Assembly: GCF_030272615.1 (NCBI RefSeq)
Contig: NC_081406.1
Location: 479,538,900 to 479,602,899 of the forward strand
Origin: Cryptomeria japonica
Lineage: Eukaryota; Streptophyta; Pinopsida; Cupressales; Cupressaceae
Length of the DNA stretch: 64,000 nt
Direction: 5' to 3'
Within the stretch, counting starts at the first letter, position 1. Each line of letters starts with the position of its first letter. This document shows, piece after piece, positions 35,140 to 47,809 of the stretch. A program made the position numbers and the translations under genes. A model generated the notes under the pieces. It had not been told where the DNA came from. It saw nothing but the letters and a program-made list of their open reading frames with translations, and searched no databases.

Positions 35140-36202
35140 TGTTAGGTCCCAGAGGCAACTGAGAGGGGTGGGTGAATCATTTGTCAAATAAATTCAAGCC
35201 AAAAACAACTTAACCAACCTTAATGCTTAATACCGGTAAACCAAACTTTATGTCGATAGATATTTTATCAGTTAATTACAATACCGGTAAAGATTAATGC
35301 ATGAAATAGAAAGACAATAACATCCACAACACATAACACCAATGTTTGTACATGGAAACCCTGTAAGGGGAAAAACCACAATGGGAAACCTTACCCACAA
35401 TTAGATGATACTACTGCAGATAGTATGTGTATACAAATGGGGTCTACACATGCAGAAAGGCCAAGCACCTAGAGCTCACTACTACACAAATAGGAGTCAC
35501 ACTGACTGCAATTGGATGGTTAAATCCAATAATGATGTCCTATTCAAAATAGCATCTTCATATGTTGGATTCAGTGTTGGTTTAGTTCTTATATGCCTTT
35601 ACAAAAACCTTGCTTCACCTTCAAATGATGTCTACATGTATATCTCTGCTTAATCTCGCATATGCCTTCTTACAATTTCTTTTCCCAATCGCATACCGAT
35701 CTTACAAATAAGATCTTACATATATACCATAACCTAAGACCAATTTTAGTAGGTCGGCTCTAAAAGATATTACAATAAAATAATTACAAGTAAATCAATA
35801 ACCAATGCAATATCCGATTCAACATGTCAGCTTAATGCATTTACAATAACAACAAAATCATCTCCAAAGTGTGTCATGTTGATCTGGAATAGATAAGCCT
35901 GTCGGTGCTTATTCTAGACCTATTTGCCGGTAACAACAAATATGCAAATGTGAATAATCCAATGAACAAATCTCCAAGACAAAGTGTCCAAACAATGTCT
36001 TCAACATAACAAAGTGTTTTAAATGTTATTCCAAGTGTCGGTGAACAATATATCCTGTCGGTGTACTAGATACCAGTGACTATGCATAAGTCACTTGCTT
36101 GCCAGTGAACATTGCCAATTCTCCAAAGTGCCAGAGTTGATAAGTGTTAATAGGTGTTGACATCAATGACAAAACCATATCAATATAACCAAAATACCAA
36201 CA
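35140..36202 (-). repeat. Copia-B 5' LTR (right copy)
   Basis: 1,063 bp, the pair of 29503-30564. The second TTCTT target copy follows at 36203-36207. Confidence 0.94.
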
Positions 36203-36368
36203 TTCTTCACATAGCGATCTAGTATTCAAAAGAGTGATTTCCGAAGCATTCAAGAGTTCAAGGTGATTCATGCAATCATTTTCTCTCAAAAGAAATCTCA
36301 TCATCCAACAGTATCTTGAGGTATTTTCGTTTGTAGAAACCCTAGCTTCAGTATCCACATTTGATATC

Positions 36369-39300
36369 ATGGCTTCTTCATCCAATGTTGATACTCCTTT
36401 GGTGGTGGAAATCAAGAACCACCTTAATCCTGAATTTAAGAAGCACTCCTTCAAATCCCTTTTGAATGAACCACTGTGAGCATTCTCGAGCATTTATTAG
36501 CATATATTCACTATGATATTGAGGAGCTCAAAGGTTATGCGTTATCCTATGTTTTCATTGAGAATTTGATCATGGATAACCAACTGAAACTAGAATTTGC
36601 CCACTTACAAAGGAAGGGTTTCACCCAATTCATGGATTTTCCCACATTCGATGAGGCAGAATGGGTTCAATACATACTAAGCTGCATTCATGGAGAAGTT
36701 ATCTGGTTGGACCAACCCTACAAGATAACCGAGGAGGTAATCAACAACATCACTTGCCTACACAAGGCTGGAGGTCTACCTAGCCCTAGGTGCAAGCTCT
36801 CCAAAATCAAACTCTACAAACTCACTAGTGCCACCTTCGATGGTCGTTCGATGAGAGTTGATGATGTAAAGGAAATTGATGTTAAATTTGTTGCAATGAT
36901 AATCAGATACAAAGTTTACTAGTCAAAATCGCTGAACTCTATCTCTGGTAACAACATTTTGTTGCTCATAAAATGGTGAAAGAGGTTGCACACTATGATC
37001 TCTGTAGTGTGATACTGAAGGAGTCGATGCCAAACCTTTAGAAGATCAAACAAGACAAGAAAAACACCTTCCAATTTGGTTCTTTTGTTATTTTCCTAAC
37101 ATTCTACTTTTTGGGTACCATTCCCAATTATGGGAACATACAATGGGCTTTTGATCAATCAGTAGCATCTTTTAAAAACTTTTCAGGAGGAAATGAAAAA
37201 TAGAGCTAGAATTCCCAAATCTATAGTAGAAAAATATAAAGATACAATATTTTTATGGTAAATAAAGATGAATGTATGATGGAAGTAGTCCAGCCTAAAA
37301 TAGTCTGGATTATGCCAATGGGTTATGAGGTGGATGAGGCCACACTAGATGCTTATGCTCAACATCTACTGCAAGCACCAGTTGATGAAAAAGAGGAAAA
37401 ATTTGGTACAGCCTATGAGAAAGGGCTAAAGGTTCACCAAGAACAGGTTGCACCAATAATCAAAAGAAAAATGACTAAGGTTGTAGTAGAAACTCTAATA
37501 AGTGAAGGGCATAATAGGATAAAAATAGAACAAAAGGTCAAAATCCTTGAAGCTCAAAGAAAAGAAGAAATGAAACAGAAGAGGAAGGAAGAGAGGGAAG
37601 CAAAGAAGGAAACTCAAGCCACTCCCAATGTGGTCCCAATATCAAATGAGTCTTCCAAGAAACCAAAAGCATCATCAAGGGAGCAGTTAATCCTAAGCTG
37701 ACTGAACTAGTAAAGAGAAAACAAAAGTCATCCCAACAGTTAATGACAGTTTCTTCGGAGGAGACCGAGTTAGATGAAGAAATCAAGGTTACTCCAAAGA
37801 AGAAAGGCATTTTTGCAATAGTAAGGGAGAATAAGGAAGAAAAAAAGAAAGAACCAGCTAAGGAGCCTCCCTCAAAACATAAGATTACCATTGTACATAA
37901 ACACAAGCCAAAATCTTATGAGCAGTCTAAACTGGAAGCCAAAAGAAGAACCGATAAGAAGAAATTGGATGCTCAGGACATAATTAATTAAATTATTAAT
38001 GATGGTAATTTAGACAACATTTCTACATTCTTTGAGGAATTTGATGAGAAGGATAAGAAGAAGATTGAGGAATCTATTCTTTTATATCTTGATTCTTTCA
38101 GTAGATCATTGATTGAGTTAGAAATTTTTTTGCCTAAGGAATTGTATGATAAGCTAGAGGCCAAGAAATTACATGAACAGAATCTGGACCAACAGATGAA
38201 AGAAACAGAATTAGTTAATCTTTGCCCATCAATAACTCTAGCAAAGGTTATTGGTTTGATAAATAAAATAGGTGCATCAGAATTTAATCCAAAGCATAGA
38301 ATAAACAATTTAATGTTAGAAATATTTGAGGAGATCCAAAAGGAAACCATCGACATTTTCGTTAGAATTCTTTTGAGTTTGGGATATGAATCGAGTCCCA
38401 GTTTTGTACAGTCTCATAATATTCAATTACCAAGGGATACGAAACTAACAGATACAATGGAACAAAATGTAATACTAAGCAACCGGCTAGCACTCCATCG
38501 GCTAGTGAGTCCAATTTTGTAGTAGAGGATACCCGATAGATAATATATAGAATACAAAGGATAATATTGATAAGGACAAGTATATAGACAATAAGGTTTC
38601 TAAGGATGTGCATGATCAGGATAGGGAGCCAAGTGGCAAAGCCACCGGTGCATTGGAAAAGAAGGATTCAAAGGATACATCTCCAGCAGACAAAGGCAAG
38701 GAAATTGTGATAGACTTTTCTTCTAGCTTGGCAATTGACACTTCATCCATAGCCAAAGGAAACTTATCACAATTTTCTATCAGTTTTGACAAGCCTTATC
38801 ACAAGATGTCTCCGGTAGAGAATATTTTGGCGGCAGCTACACTTCAATCAAAAGCAACTCAGTAGTTGGCTCAGGAGGAGTCAAAAGACATAGAATTAAT
38901 TAAGCATAGTTTTGAAGTTTTGAACCGGTTGCTACCTGAATTTCAGGCACAAGAGAGCGCATGCTCATCCGGTAAATTGGAGGAGATTATCAAATTTATT
39001 CTTAAGCATTATGATTCTTTGCTCAAGATTTCAATAATTGAGGCTAAGGAAAAATTTGTCGATGCCTGAAAATAAATATTTTAGCAAATGATTGCATCTG
39101 AGAAAGGTAAACTCCAAATTTTCTTGCAATCCATTGATCTAGCATTGGCGGAGGGAGGTAAAGTTTACAAAAAATTTCTAGATTTTGAAAAGCTTACAGC
39201 TTCTATAGACAAGCAAATCTCATATTATAGAAATAACTTGATTCAGATTTCTAATTCATACAACCCGACAGTTATCCTAACCAGTTCTTTGGATGGGTCC

Positions 39301-39556
39301 AATTCTGGCAGCAATGGATCAAATTTTAAAATTAGAGAAGGAAAGGGACAACATAATAAAGAGAGCAACTGAGCTCTGAAATTTTATTGGTCCCTAGTTG
39401 GATAATCTTTTATTTCATAAGAATGAATGCATTTATAATATGTAGAAGGAGGATCCCACCAAATCAAAGGCAATTGAGTATTATGCTAGTCTCTTGAATG
39501 GATTCACCTCCATTCTTGACTCTCTCAAGCAAGGTTGGGACAATTTTCATTTTTGA
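36369..39556 (+). pseudogene. Second ORF of the large element, charged and coiled-coil, unknown function
   Basis: From the ATG at 36369 (MASSSNVDTPLVVEIKNHLN) a long decayed frame runs towards the 3' LTR. A 1-bp insertion near 36476 shifts it; the segment to 36922 is a globular-looking part with WVQYILSCIHGEVIWLDQPY at about 36660. Weaker, partly hydrophobic sequence follows to about 37240. A strongly charged region with lysine/glutamate coiled coils spans 37255-37990, and further alpha-helical segments span 38109-38520, 38608-39069 and 39088-39372. Stops are frequent and many fit Gln codons. I do not recognise a family. Its place after the missing pol region and before the 3' LTR matches the extra ORF of some Copia elements, but no membrane-protein features typical of an envelope protein are clear. 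Confidence 0.55.
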
Positions 39557-39801
39557 AGACTATGTATGTAGATATTTTGAAGCTTGTATAGATAATAGAA
39601 CCAACATGTATATCTTTGTACAAAATTTCTTTGTGGGCACCCCGCTTTATCATTGATGCCAAACGGGGAGGAATAAAGTGAAATATATATATCACTTAGG
39701 AGTATATCAGATGTATAGAGCAGGAATGTATAGCTCAAGAGGAGAAGATTCAGGAACAGGTTCAGGGATGGTCATTTTTCACATGAGTGTTGCCATCAAT
39801 G

Positions 39802-39814
39802 ACAAAGGAGGAGA
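39802..39814 (+). other. Large element polypurine tract
   Basis: ACAAAGGAGGAGA lies one base before the 3' LTR start. Confidence 0.75.
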
Positions 39815-39815
39815 T

Positions 39816-40828
39816 TGTTGGCAATTAACACTCATTCGGAAAGGCTAATGGTATTTAGGGTTGTCATTGATGGAAACTCATCTGGTAACTCATCTTTTGG
39901 TATCTATATCTTCCATCGAGATTCATTGATCTATCATTTTTATTTATTTGGGTTAATCGGTATTCACTACACTCAACGGGTATATTCACTTTGCTTTACA
40001 ATTGATCAAGTCTTGATGTCAGTAACGTGCATTTGGAACCCGGTTAAGGATGGACCCAAGTAAGATATCTTGTGGCCCTAATTATTTATTTCATGGAATT
40101 TTTGCTAGCATGTGAAGGTCGACATGGTCATCAAGATTATGTATGTTATACATTGTGATTTAGTAGCTGATAGGTTTTAATTTCTTCATTGTGGCCGACA
40201 TGTTTAACAAGTTAACAGGGTATTTAAGGAGATCTTTTAGCAATGGATTAAATGATGCTTTAGAATGTGATTATGGTTGCAAAAGAATCAGAGATTGATG
40301 GCATGCATTTTGGTCAGCCATAGGAAGCTTTAGTGCATAGTTTCATGTGCGCAGTCTCAACCGATAGCAGAACAGGGTAGAACAAAGAATTAATAAACTG
40401 GTGCATAAAGAGGGTTAACAAAGCTTGAACCAGAACTTATCCAACATGGTCAGATGCAATTTATAAGTTCATTTTTTTAATTTATCACTATGTAGTGTTG
40501 TGTAAGTCAGTGAGACTTCTGTTTGAGCAGTGAAATCTAGGCAGTTGGCCTAATTGCATGTGCAATCCCCTCTATGTAATATTTTTATACCTTGATCAAG
40601 TATATAGATATTGTGGGTATCGTCCCCACCGTGGTTTTTCCCTCTACAGATTTTTCCACGTATAAATATTGGTATTATGGTGTTGCTTCTTTCTGTGTTC
40701 TTTGGTTTATGCACTTTAATTTTATTTACTATTAATCGATTCATAAACAATAAGTTCATAATTAGTTTTACCGGTAGAACACTGATTCACCCCCCCCCCC
40801 CCCCTCTCAATGTTCTTGGAATCTGATA
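39816..40828 (+). repeat. Large element 3' LTR
   Basis: 1,013 bp, the pair of 14070-15034 with clear divergence and indels. It carries GATTCA plus C15 at 40790-40804. The terminal bases are mutated (CTGATA in place of CCAACA). The target copy TATGC follows at 40829. Confidence 0.9.
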
Positions 40829-41400
40829 TATGCAACATAAGGACTATAATAAGGATGCTAATTAGGACTATGCAAGGACTTATGCAAAGTAAGAACTTAA
40901 ATGAGGACTATGCAAGGACTTATGCAAAGTAAGGATGTAAATGAGGACTATAATGAGGATGATAATGAGGAGTATTCAAGATTTATGCAAAGAAAAGATG
41001 TAAATGAGGACTGTGTAATGAATTATGCAAAGTAAAGATGTAAATGAGGACTATAATGAGGACGATAATGACGACTTTGCAAGGACTTATGCAAAGAAAG
41101 GATGTAAATGAGGACTATAATGAGGATGATAATGAGGACTATGCAAGGACTTATTTAAAGAAAGGACTATAATGAGGATGATAATGAGGACTATGCAAGG
41201 ACTTATGCAAAGTAAGGATGTAAATGAGGACTATAATGAGGACTATGCAAGGACCTAAATGAAGATTATGATGATGTATATGGGAACTTAATAAGGATGC
41301 ATGTGAACACTATATAAGGATTGATGCAAGACTATATGAGGATTATAATAAGGACTATAGTGCAAGGACTGATGTAAAATATATGGACTCTAGTAAATCC
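40829..41400 (+). repeat. 64-bp minisatellite array, right part
   Basis: The array of 13861-14069 continues here with about seven further units, becoming degenerate after 41260. Units again consist of 12-bp blocks such as AATGAGGACTAT. It is the clearest proof that 14070-40828 is a later insertion. Confidence 0.9.
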
Positions 41401-43477
41401 TATGATCACAAGTATGTAAGATGTTTATGTTGTAATAGTTTTGGACCTTTGTTGAATTGTTGATGTTTCAAGTTGAACTTTGTTTGGATAATTTTGTCTA
41501 TGACTAGTTTTTTTTACTGTTTGAAAACAAGTATGGCTAAATGAATTTTTATTCAACACACTCTGAGAATTCAGAGTCATGAAATGAAGGGCCTAAAATA
41601 TCCCAAAAATCAAGACTAGCTCAATACTGGTCTATCACAACGATACTTGTAAAAACATAGCAATCAATTGTTAGGCTAGATATTGGAAACCATTCGATGA
41701 GGCCCTTACAATAAAATACCAAAAAAAGATGAACAACTAGAGAGTTTGGCAGCACTGGCTCCACTCCACGACACACACTTCTTGGGCATGCCAACCTCTC
41801 TTACTCTAAAGATCCTGATATCTTATCACTAGGGGGTTTTTGTCTCATCATGAAAGGTACATGAAGGGTATCTATGGGGTACGATCCGCATTCCCATAAT
41901 CATGAATGTATATTTTTTTGTTACTAAATTTGGTTCGTAGTGGGGGAACTTTCGAGGTACATTAGGTGGATATACATGCGGTGGCTATCTCATTTAAGAG
42001 ATATCCCAGCCTATAGAACACAAGTTTCTACGTATCTGGCAAACAAGCACCAAGAGATTTTAACTTTGTTCAAGACCACAAAGGTATTTGCATGACAATA
42101 TTGAGGGAAACCATCAGTATACCACAGTCACACTAGTTGATTTATGGTTTTCACCAAAATCATGAATATTTATATAGCGGACCAAAAGGGAGTACCGCTT
42201 GGGTCATTCCCTTCTAGAACCAACGAGGTTCCAAAAGGTAGGCCCTAATTTCTACAAAATAAAAAATTTGAGTGTCGTTAACACTTTTCTCTTGTACCTA
42301 GGTCCACAAAATCCAAGGGAGAGGATAGTGTGTGTTAACAATAGGACCACTCCAAATAGAGAGAAAGTGCTCAAAATTTTCCCTTAAGATAGCAATGTGT
42401 GATTTACTCTATTGATAAGTCAGATTCATGTCAATTTTAAATCCCAAAATGAGGTGTGAGATACGTATGTGCATGTCAATTTTTAACACCAAAATGAAGT
42501 GTGAAGTCATGTATGTCAATTTTAATTGGACCCCATGTCAATTTTAAGCACCAAGATGAAGTGTGAAATCATGCATGTCAATTTTAAGCACCAAAATGAA
42601 GTGTGAGATCATGCATGTTAATCTTAAGAACCAAGTCCAAAAGTGAAATCATGCATGTCAATTTTAAGTACCAAATCCAAAAGTAAATTCATGCATGTCA
42701 ATTTTAAGTAGCAAATATGAAGTATGAATTTAAAAACAAGAAAGATCCTGCAATCACACAAGTCAATAATTTAAATGAAGTCTTTGACAGATCGAATCGT
42801 CTCTATTACCCTTGCCACATGTTGCAGACAGACCATTAGTAGCAAAATTCAAAATTACAACATATAAAAGAAAGTTTTTTTTTATAAGAAAAAACTTGCT
42901 AAAAATAGAAATTTGCTAAAAAAATTAAAAAACAAGAAATATCCTACAATCATACAAGTCAATAGTTTAAATAAATTCTTTGATAGATCTAATCATCTAT
43001 GTTACCCTTGCCACATGTTGTAGATAGACCATTAGTAGCAGAATTCAAAATTACAACATATAAAAGAAAATTATTTTTTTGTTTTAAAGAATTTACTTGC
43101 TAAAAATAGAAATTTGCTAAAAACGGAAACCTGCTAAAAATAGAAACCTGCCAAAAACAAAATCTACCAAAAAAAACAAACCTACCAAAACTAGAAACCT
43201 ACCAAAAATAGAAAACTTCCAAAAATAGAAACCTACCAAAAATAGAAACCTGCCAAAAATAGAAACCTACAAAAAACAAAAACTTGCCAAAAAAAAGAAA
43301 CCTACCAAAAAATAGAAACCTACCAAAACTGGAAATCTACCAAAACCAAAAACCTGTCAAAAATAGAAACCTGCCACCACTGGAAACTTGCCAAAACCAT
43401 AAACCTGTCAAAAATAGAAACCTGCCAAATACGGAAAACCTGCAGACATACACAAAATTTTAAATCAGAGTGCTATT
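41401..43477 (-). other. Leader of a minus-strand Gypsy-like element with three tandem repeats
   Basis: No gene is seen. Order and wording of parts (41740-42250) resemble the leader at 26500-26990. Three repeats stand out: CATGTCAATTTTAAGCACCA units (about 42425-42725); a direct duplication of about 190 bp (42730-42922 and 42926-43113); and short units like AAAAATAGAAACCTGCC of 14-18 bp (about 43105-43440). The gag gene expected further left was not found. Confidence 0.65.
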
Positions 43478-43497
43478 GATTCACGTCGGATTCACCA
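43478..43497 (-). other. Primer-binding site of a Gypsy-like element
   Basis: On the minus strand the site starts TGGTGAATCCGACGTGAA, two bases from the LTR. It differs by a single base over this stretch from the site at 27703-27721, linking both elements. Confidence 0.72.
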
Positions 43498-43499
43498 AA

Positions 43500-44894
43500 T
43501 GTAACTTAGTAAAATTCATCACTGCTTAACTAGAATCAAAAGGAAATCATGAATCCCTATCTAATTAAAGAATTCTAAACAAACCAATGAAATAATGCAA
43601 ACAAAGCAATAGGGTTTATAATATTCAATCAAAAACTCCCTATTCCATGATCACATGTAGCTTCCATTGCTCTTATGCTTCTTGTGCTATGATGGCTCTT
43701 AGATGGCACTGCTAACCTGCAAGTGACACAAGATTTCAAAGTTCGTGATTGTTGAAAATGGAGAATTGATCTTGAATTTATAGAATTTTAGAGAAGAATG
43801 ATTGAGAGGTGGAACTCAAGTGAGCTCACATGTTAATTGATAGTTGAACTTCTGATTTGGAGGTGGAATAGATGATTAAGAGGTGGAACTCAATTGATTG
43901 AATAGATAAATGAGTTAATTGATTGATAAAAAATTTGATTTGAAAGATGAAAAAGAATGATTGGAGGAGAATTGATTGATGACAAAGAAAGCTTTATTTA
44001 GAAAAATCTAATTAGAAGATAGAAAAAAAATGATTGGAAGATAATTGAGAAAATGATTTAATTAATCAATTGATTGAAATGATCGATTAAATAGATTGAA
44101 TTGTTAACTAGAGATGACTGATTGAATGCTTTTTGGAAAAAATAAATTAGAAGATAGAAATAAATGATTGGAGAGAATTTAAAGGAATGATTTAATTAAT
44201 CAATTAATTGAATTGATTAATTTAACATTTGTTGTAGGATATTTTATTGAAATTCAATTCCATCTTGCAGGCTTTTGAACTTGATTTAGAAATTCAATTT
44301 AATCTTTGCATGATAATGAATTTTTATAATTCAATTTGATCTTTGAATATATTCAGAACTTGACTTAAAAACTCAATTTGGTTTTTGAATGTTAATTAAA
44401 ATTTTATTTTATTTAAATTCAACTTGATCTTTGAATTCATGCAAACCTGATTTAGGAATTCAATTTGATTTTTGAAATCATATAATTGAAATGCACATGT
44501 AACAGAATTAGATAAAATTGGAAGGATACGAATTTGAATTTGAATTAGAAGAATTAATGAAATTAAATGAAATTAGAATTTGGGGATTTGGAATTTGAAT
44601 TTAAATTATCTAATTAAATAATTTAAACAAACTATTTAATTATTTATAATTTGAATAATTAAATAATAAAGATTATTTAAATTAAAGGATTAAAATCATA
44701 ATTAACTAAATAGTTAATATTTAGAAAAAGGGTTAAATGATTAATTGATTAGAAATAGAAATAGATGAATTGGTAAGATGATGAAGAAACATGAATTTAG
44801 AAGAATAAGATTAATTAAATTAATTAAAGAATTACTTAATCAATTAGAGGAAGAATTAGAATTTGATTAATGAGACAATTTTTAGGTGTCTACA
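43500..44894 (-). repeat. 5' LTR of a Gypsy-like element
   Basis: 1,395 bp. On the plus strand it starts TGTAACTTAG and ends TTTTTAGGTGTCTACA. It has a TATAAATTC box on the minus strand at about 43783-43775. The region 44270-44480 repeats AATTCAATTTGATCTTTGAA in degenerate form. The matching 3' LTR was not found in the window. Confidence 0.82.
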
Positions 44895-45249
44895 AATACT
44901 ATAAATTATGTATGTGTTCTAATTCATCTTTAATGAAATTAAAAATTTTTCTCTATGTTTAATTTATAGTTTCAAATCAATCTCTATTATTAAGAGGATT
45001 TTTTTCTAGTATTTTTCCTAATAGGTGTGAATGTTGGGTGATTTCATATATGAGCCTTCAAATGGATAAATGAAGTAGTTTAATCTTTATTCTAGACATA
45101 TCAATAAAACACATTATTTTTGTAATATACTTAGCAGATTGTTTAGATTATTAGCAATATAAATTTGAACCAAGGGAAAACAAGGCAATGGTGAGAAGGT
45201 TAGTTTAAATAAAAAATAGGCATAAACATTCAAATAGAACACTAAATAA

Positions 45250-46390
45250 TCTTATACCTTTGCTATGAAACAACTTGTTCCTTATATTGGACCCTTGATG
45301 AAGCCAAGAATGTGCCCCTCCTTAACTTGTTTGGATTGGTCCTCAGTGGATTTGTGGGTTGCTCTCCAAGATGCACAACAATGGATGGAAGATGAATTGA
45401 TGGATGCCAGAGTGGATGAGTGCATTGGATTGCTTAGTGACTATGGATGCAAAATGACTATAATGAGGTTGCTAAGGATGAATTCTAAGCTCAAATGAAC
45501 AACATGAGATTGCATAAGTTGAAGATGTCAAATGAAGGGGAGGAGACCCCAATTTATAGATTGAAAGAGGGAGGAATGGATGGTCAAGATTGAAGATGGA
45601 TCAAGGGTGGATATTGAAGGAGATGAAGTACATGGATTGAGAGGACATGGTGTGGAGACCAAGAGATTTGCCATAAAGGCATTTATTGTCTCCACACTCC
45701 ACAATGTACATGGGGAGGATATCCCAAGTACATTAGGAAGACAAGAAGGAATTAAAAATTACTTGGGGGATGAACAAGAGAATTTAAAATTCTCAAATAA
45801 TGGAGTGCATAGGGAAAGGAAATAGGAAAAGGAATTTAAAACTCCTTTGGAAGATGAGAGTGCATGGGAGAATGAGAATTTTTTAAATCCTTGAAATGAC
45901 CCAATTAGGTGTATTTAAGGTTGGAAGGTGAGGAGGGGACAAGTGGACTTAGCCATTTATGGCTATTGGTTGACTTGGCGGATAATCATGGGGATTAGCC
46001 ACTAGCAAATGATTAAAAAGGGAATTAGGTGGGTTAATAGAAGATTAGAAGACAAGTAAGATTTTTAGGAGGATTTGACAACAGGAGAGAGAATGAGTGC
46101 AGGAATTAAAAATTAGGAAATAATGTTAAGTGGGCTTCTAGAAGAATTAATTAGGCTAATGAAAAATTAGGGAGGGTGATTTGTAGGAATCACATGACTT
46201 GGTTAATTAATTGTTATTAATTAACTAAGAGGGGATTTAGAAGAAATAATTAATTTGAGAACTTTAGAAGAATAGGGAATAATCAATTTAATAAATCACT
46301 TATTAGACTATAGTGATAGGATTAATTAGATTAAATTTAATTAATTAATTACGTAGAAAGGATAAAATTAATTAATTTTGGATGTCTAAA
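45250..46390 (-). repeat. LTR-like sequence, probable 3' LTR of a Gypsy-like element
   Basis: The right end, TTTTGGATGTCTAAA, followed by TTTTGCCTCTTTTA, matches the LTR-end/purine-tract junction at 17821-17849 with a few changes. A CTATAAATTGG box on the minus strand lies at 45559-45549. The left boundary is uncertain and was placed from the usual distance to that box. Open frames within it (45265-45498, 45580-45825) show no domain. Confidence 0.5.
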
Positions 46391-46403
46391 TTTTGCCTCT
46401 TTT
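46391..46403 (-). other. Probable polypurine tract
   Basis: AAAAGAGGCAAAA on the minus strand abuts the LTR-like end, in the same place as in the 16249-29313 element. Confidence 0.5.
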
Positions 46404-46978
46404 ACGCAGTGGCAAAATTAGCGATGGGTAAAAGATTTAAAAAAGGATACCCATGTGTGAAGATGCAGGTGGTATATGCCTCCTCGAGAATTTAACTGGG
46501 AATTTTTTAAAAATTTGAGAAAATTATGGGAAATGAAGAAAATGAGCGAAGTGGAAAAGAATAGGAGAGGAGAAAAGAAAAATGAGAGAAAATTGGGTAG
46601 GATGGAATAATGTGAGAGGAACGGGGCCATGGGGGGGCCTATACAAGCCGCACGGGGCCCAAGAAGGGTTCATTGTCACATACACCTTTAGGAGATTGGA
46701 GAGCACAGAGCTCTTAAAGAGAGATGGATCGCATTCCCGTACATGAGCATCATGTTGAGGGGGTCCATCGATACCAGTGACCAAAGAACTACAACCCACC
46801 AATAGGTACCTGGCCCCACTTCATGATTTAGTAGGTTAGAGAATTTATTGAGGGTAATAAATAGGCCAAAAGGGTAGCAGGGCGGAGACATTGATCATTG
46901 TATTAGCGTCTCTGTGAGGGTTCAACATCTCTGTAGGAAAATAATGCCTGCACAGGCATTCAAAGGGATAGGAAAGGG
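46404..46978. other. Element-internal non-coding stretch
   Basis: Corresponds in position to 17850-18603: between the 3' LTR end and the antisense PMD gene. No ORF with a recognisable domain is seen. Confidence 0.45.
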
Positions 46979-47804
46979 TGTTAGATGCAATGAAAGTCCC
47001 AAATACACTAAGAGGGGTGGGTGAATTAGTGTCTAATTGGTTAGTGGAATATTTGAACTTATTTATAACTTTGCAACTTAAATTAATGTACCAGTAAACA
47101 AGTAATAGTGAAGCAAAGAGAAATAACAGAGACAACATAAATGCACACCATAACACAAGATATTTTGGCGAGGAAACCCGATGTGGGAAAAACCCCGATG
47201 GGATTTGTGACCTACAATATTTACTCACTGGCCAATATGAATAAATATTACTTACAATATGGGCCTGCACATGCATGAAGGCCAACAACCTAGAGCTCAC
47301 TAACTACAAAATGGATAATTAAATCCAATACAATGTACTGCTCAAAATAGCATTTGTAATACTTGATTCAGTGCCGATTTAAGCTTTGTCATAAACCTTA
47401 ACTAAAAACTTTGCGGGTGAATGATATTCACTTACATAACCTATCTATGTTATCACAAAATCCTTTTGCTATCTTCTACATAATATTCTATTATTCCATG
47501 CTCTCACCTTCTATTACAAAAATAATTTATCAGATCTCATACATATATGAGTCTTTAAATACATCAATTCGGCTTATAAATAATTAATTACATTTAAAAT
47601 ACAATTCACATAAACAAAACTTTGTCTCATGTCATCATGAGTGCCGGGGTACTTCATTGTCGATGTAATCTGGATGCCGGTGAATGTGTCTGTCGGTGCC
47701 AGTAGATGATGTCTGTATTGCCGATGAACCTGTAAAAGTTGTTACCGGCTGGTTTCCATCAATGACAACATCAACCATTCTCATTTGAGTGTAGAATGCC
47801 AACA
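46979..47804 (-). mobile_element. Solo LTR of a Copia element related to Copia-B
   Basis: 826 bp, TGTTAGATGC...GCCAACA on the plus strand, flanked by a perfect target duplication AAGGG (46974-46978 and 47805-47809). Internal phrases such as GAGGGGTGGGTGAATTAGTG (47013) and CCTAGAGCTCACTA (about 47289) match Copia-B LTRs, but the sequence is a different family. With no internal region it is the product expected from recombination between two LTRs. Confidence 0.92.
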
Positions 47805-47809
47805 AAGGG

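Larger units (their letters stand above)
29503..36202 (-). mobile_element. Copia-B: complete Copia element on the minus strand
   Basis: LTRs at 29503-30564 and 35140-36202 read TGTTAGGTC...CAACA on the plus strand. The target duplication TTCTT is perfect (29498-29502 and 36203-36207). A perfect initiator tRNA-Met primer site lies beside the right LTR and a purine tract beside the left one. Gag-pol has the Copia order but several frameshifts and stops. In the first ~205 bp the LTRs differ at about 15 positions, mostly transitions, so this copy is older than Copia-A. It was inserted into the large element. Confidence 0.96.
14070..40828 (+). mobile_element. Large Copia-like LTR element without pol, carrying two nested insertions
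   Basis: LTRs at 14070-15034 and 39816-40828 flank the block. Flanking target copies are TATGT (14065-14069) and TATGC (40829-40833), equal at four of five bases, and both flanks are the same 64-bp minisatellite, which independently supports the boundaries. The original element is 15035-16248, 29314-29502 and 36203-39815. It encodes a coiled-coil/zinc-knuckle protein near the 5' LTR and a second long ORF before the 3' LTR, with no protease, integrase, RT or RNase H. Coiled-coil gag plus an extra ORF near the 3' LTR recalls Sirevirus-type Copia elements; that placement is inference. Its LTRs differ more than those of the elements inside it, as nesting order requires. Confidence 0.88.

Noticed and set aside
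45265-45825. Two plus-strand open frames of about 80 codons
   Set aside because: They lie within an LTR-like sequence, have no domain, and are of a length expected by chance.
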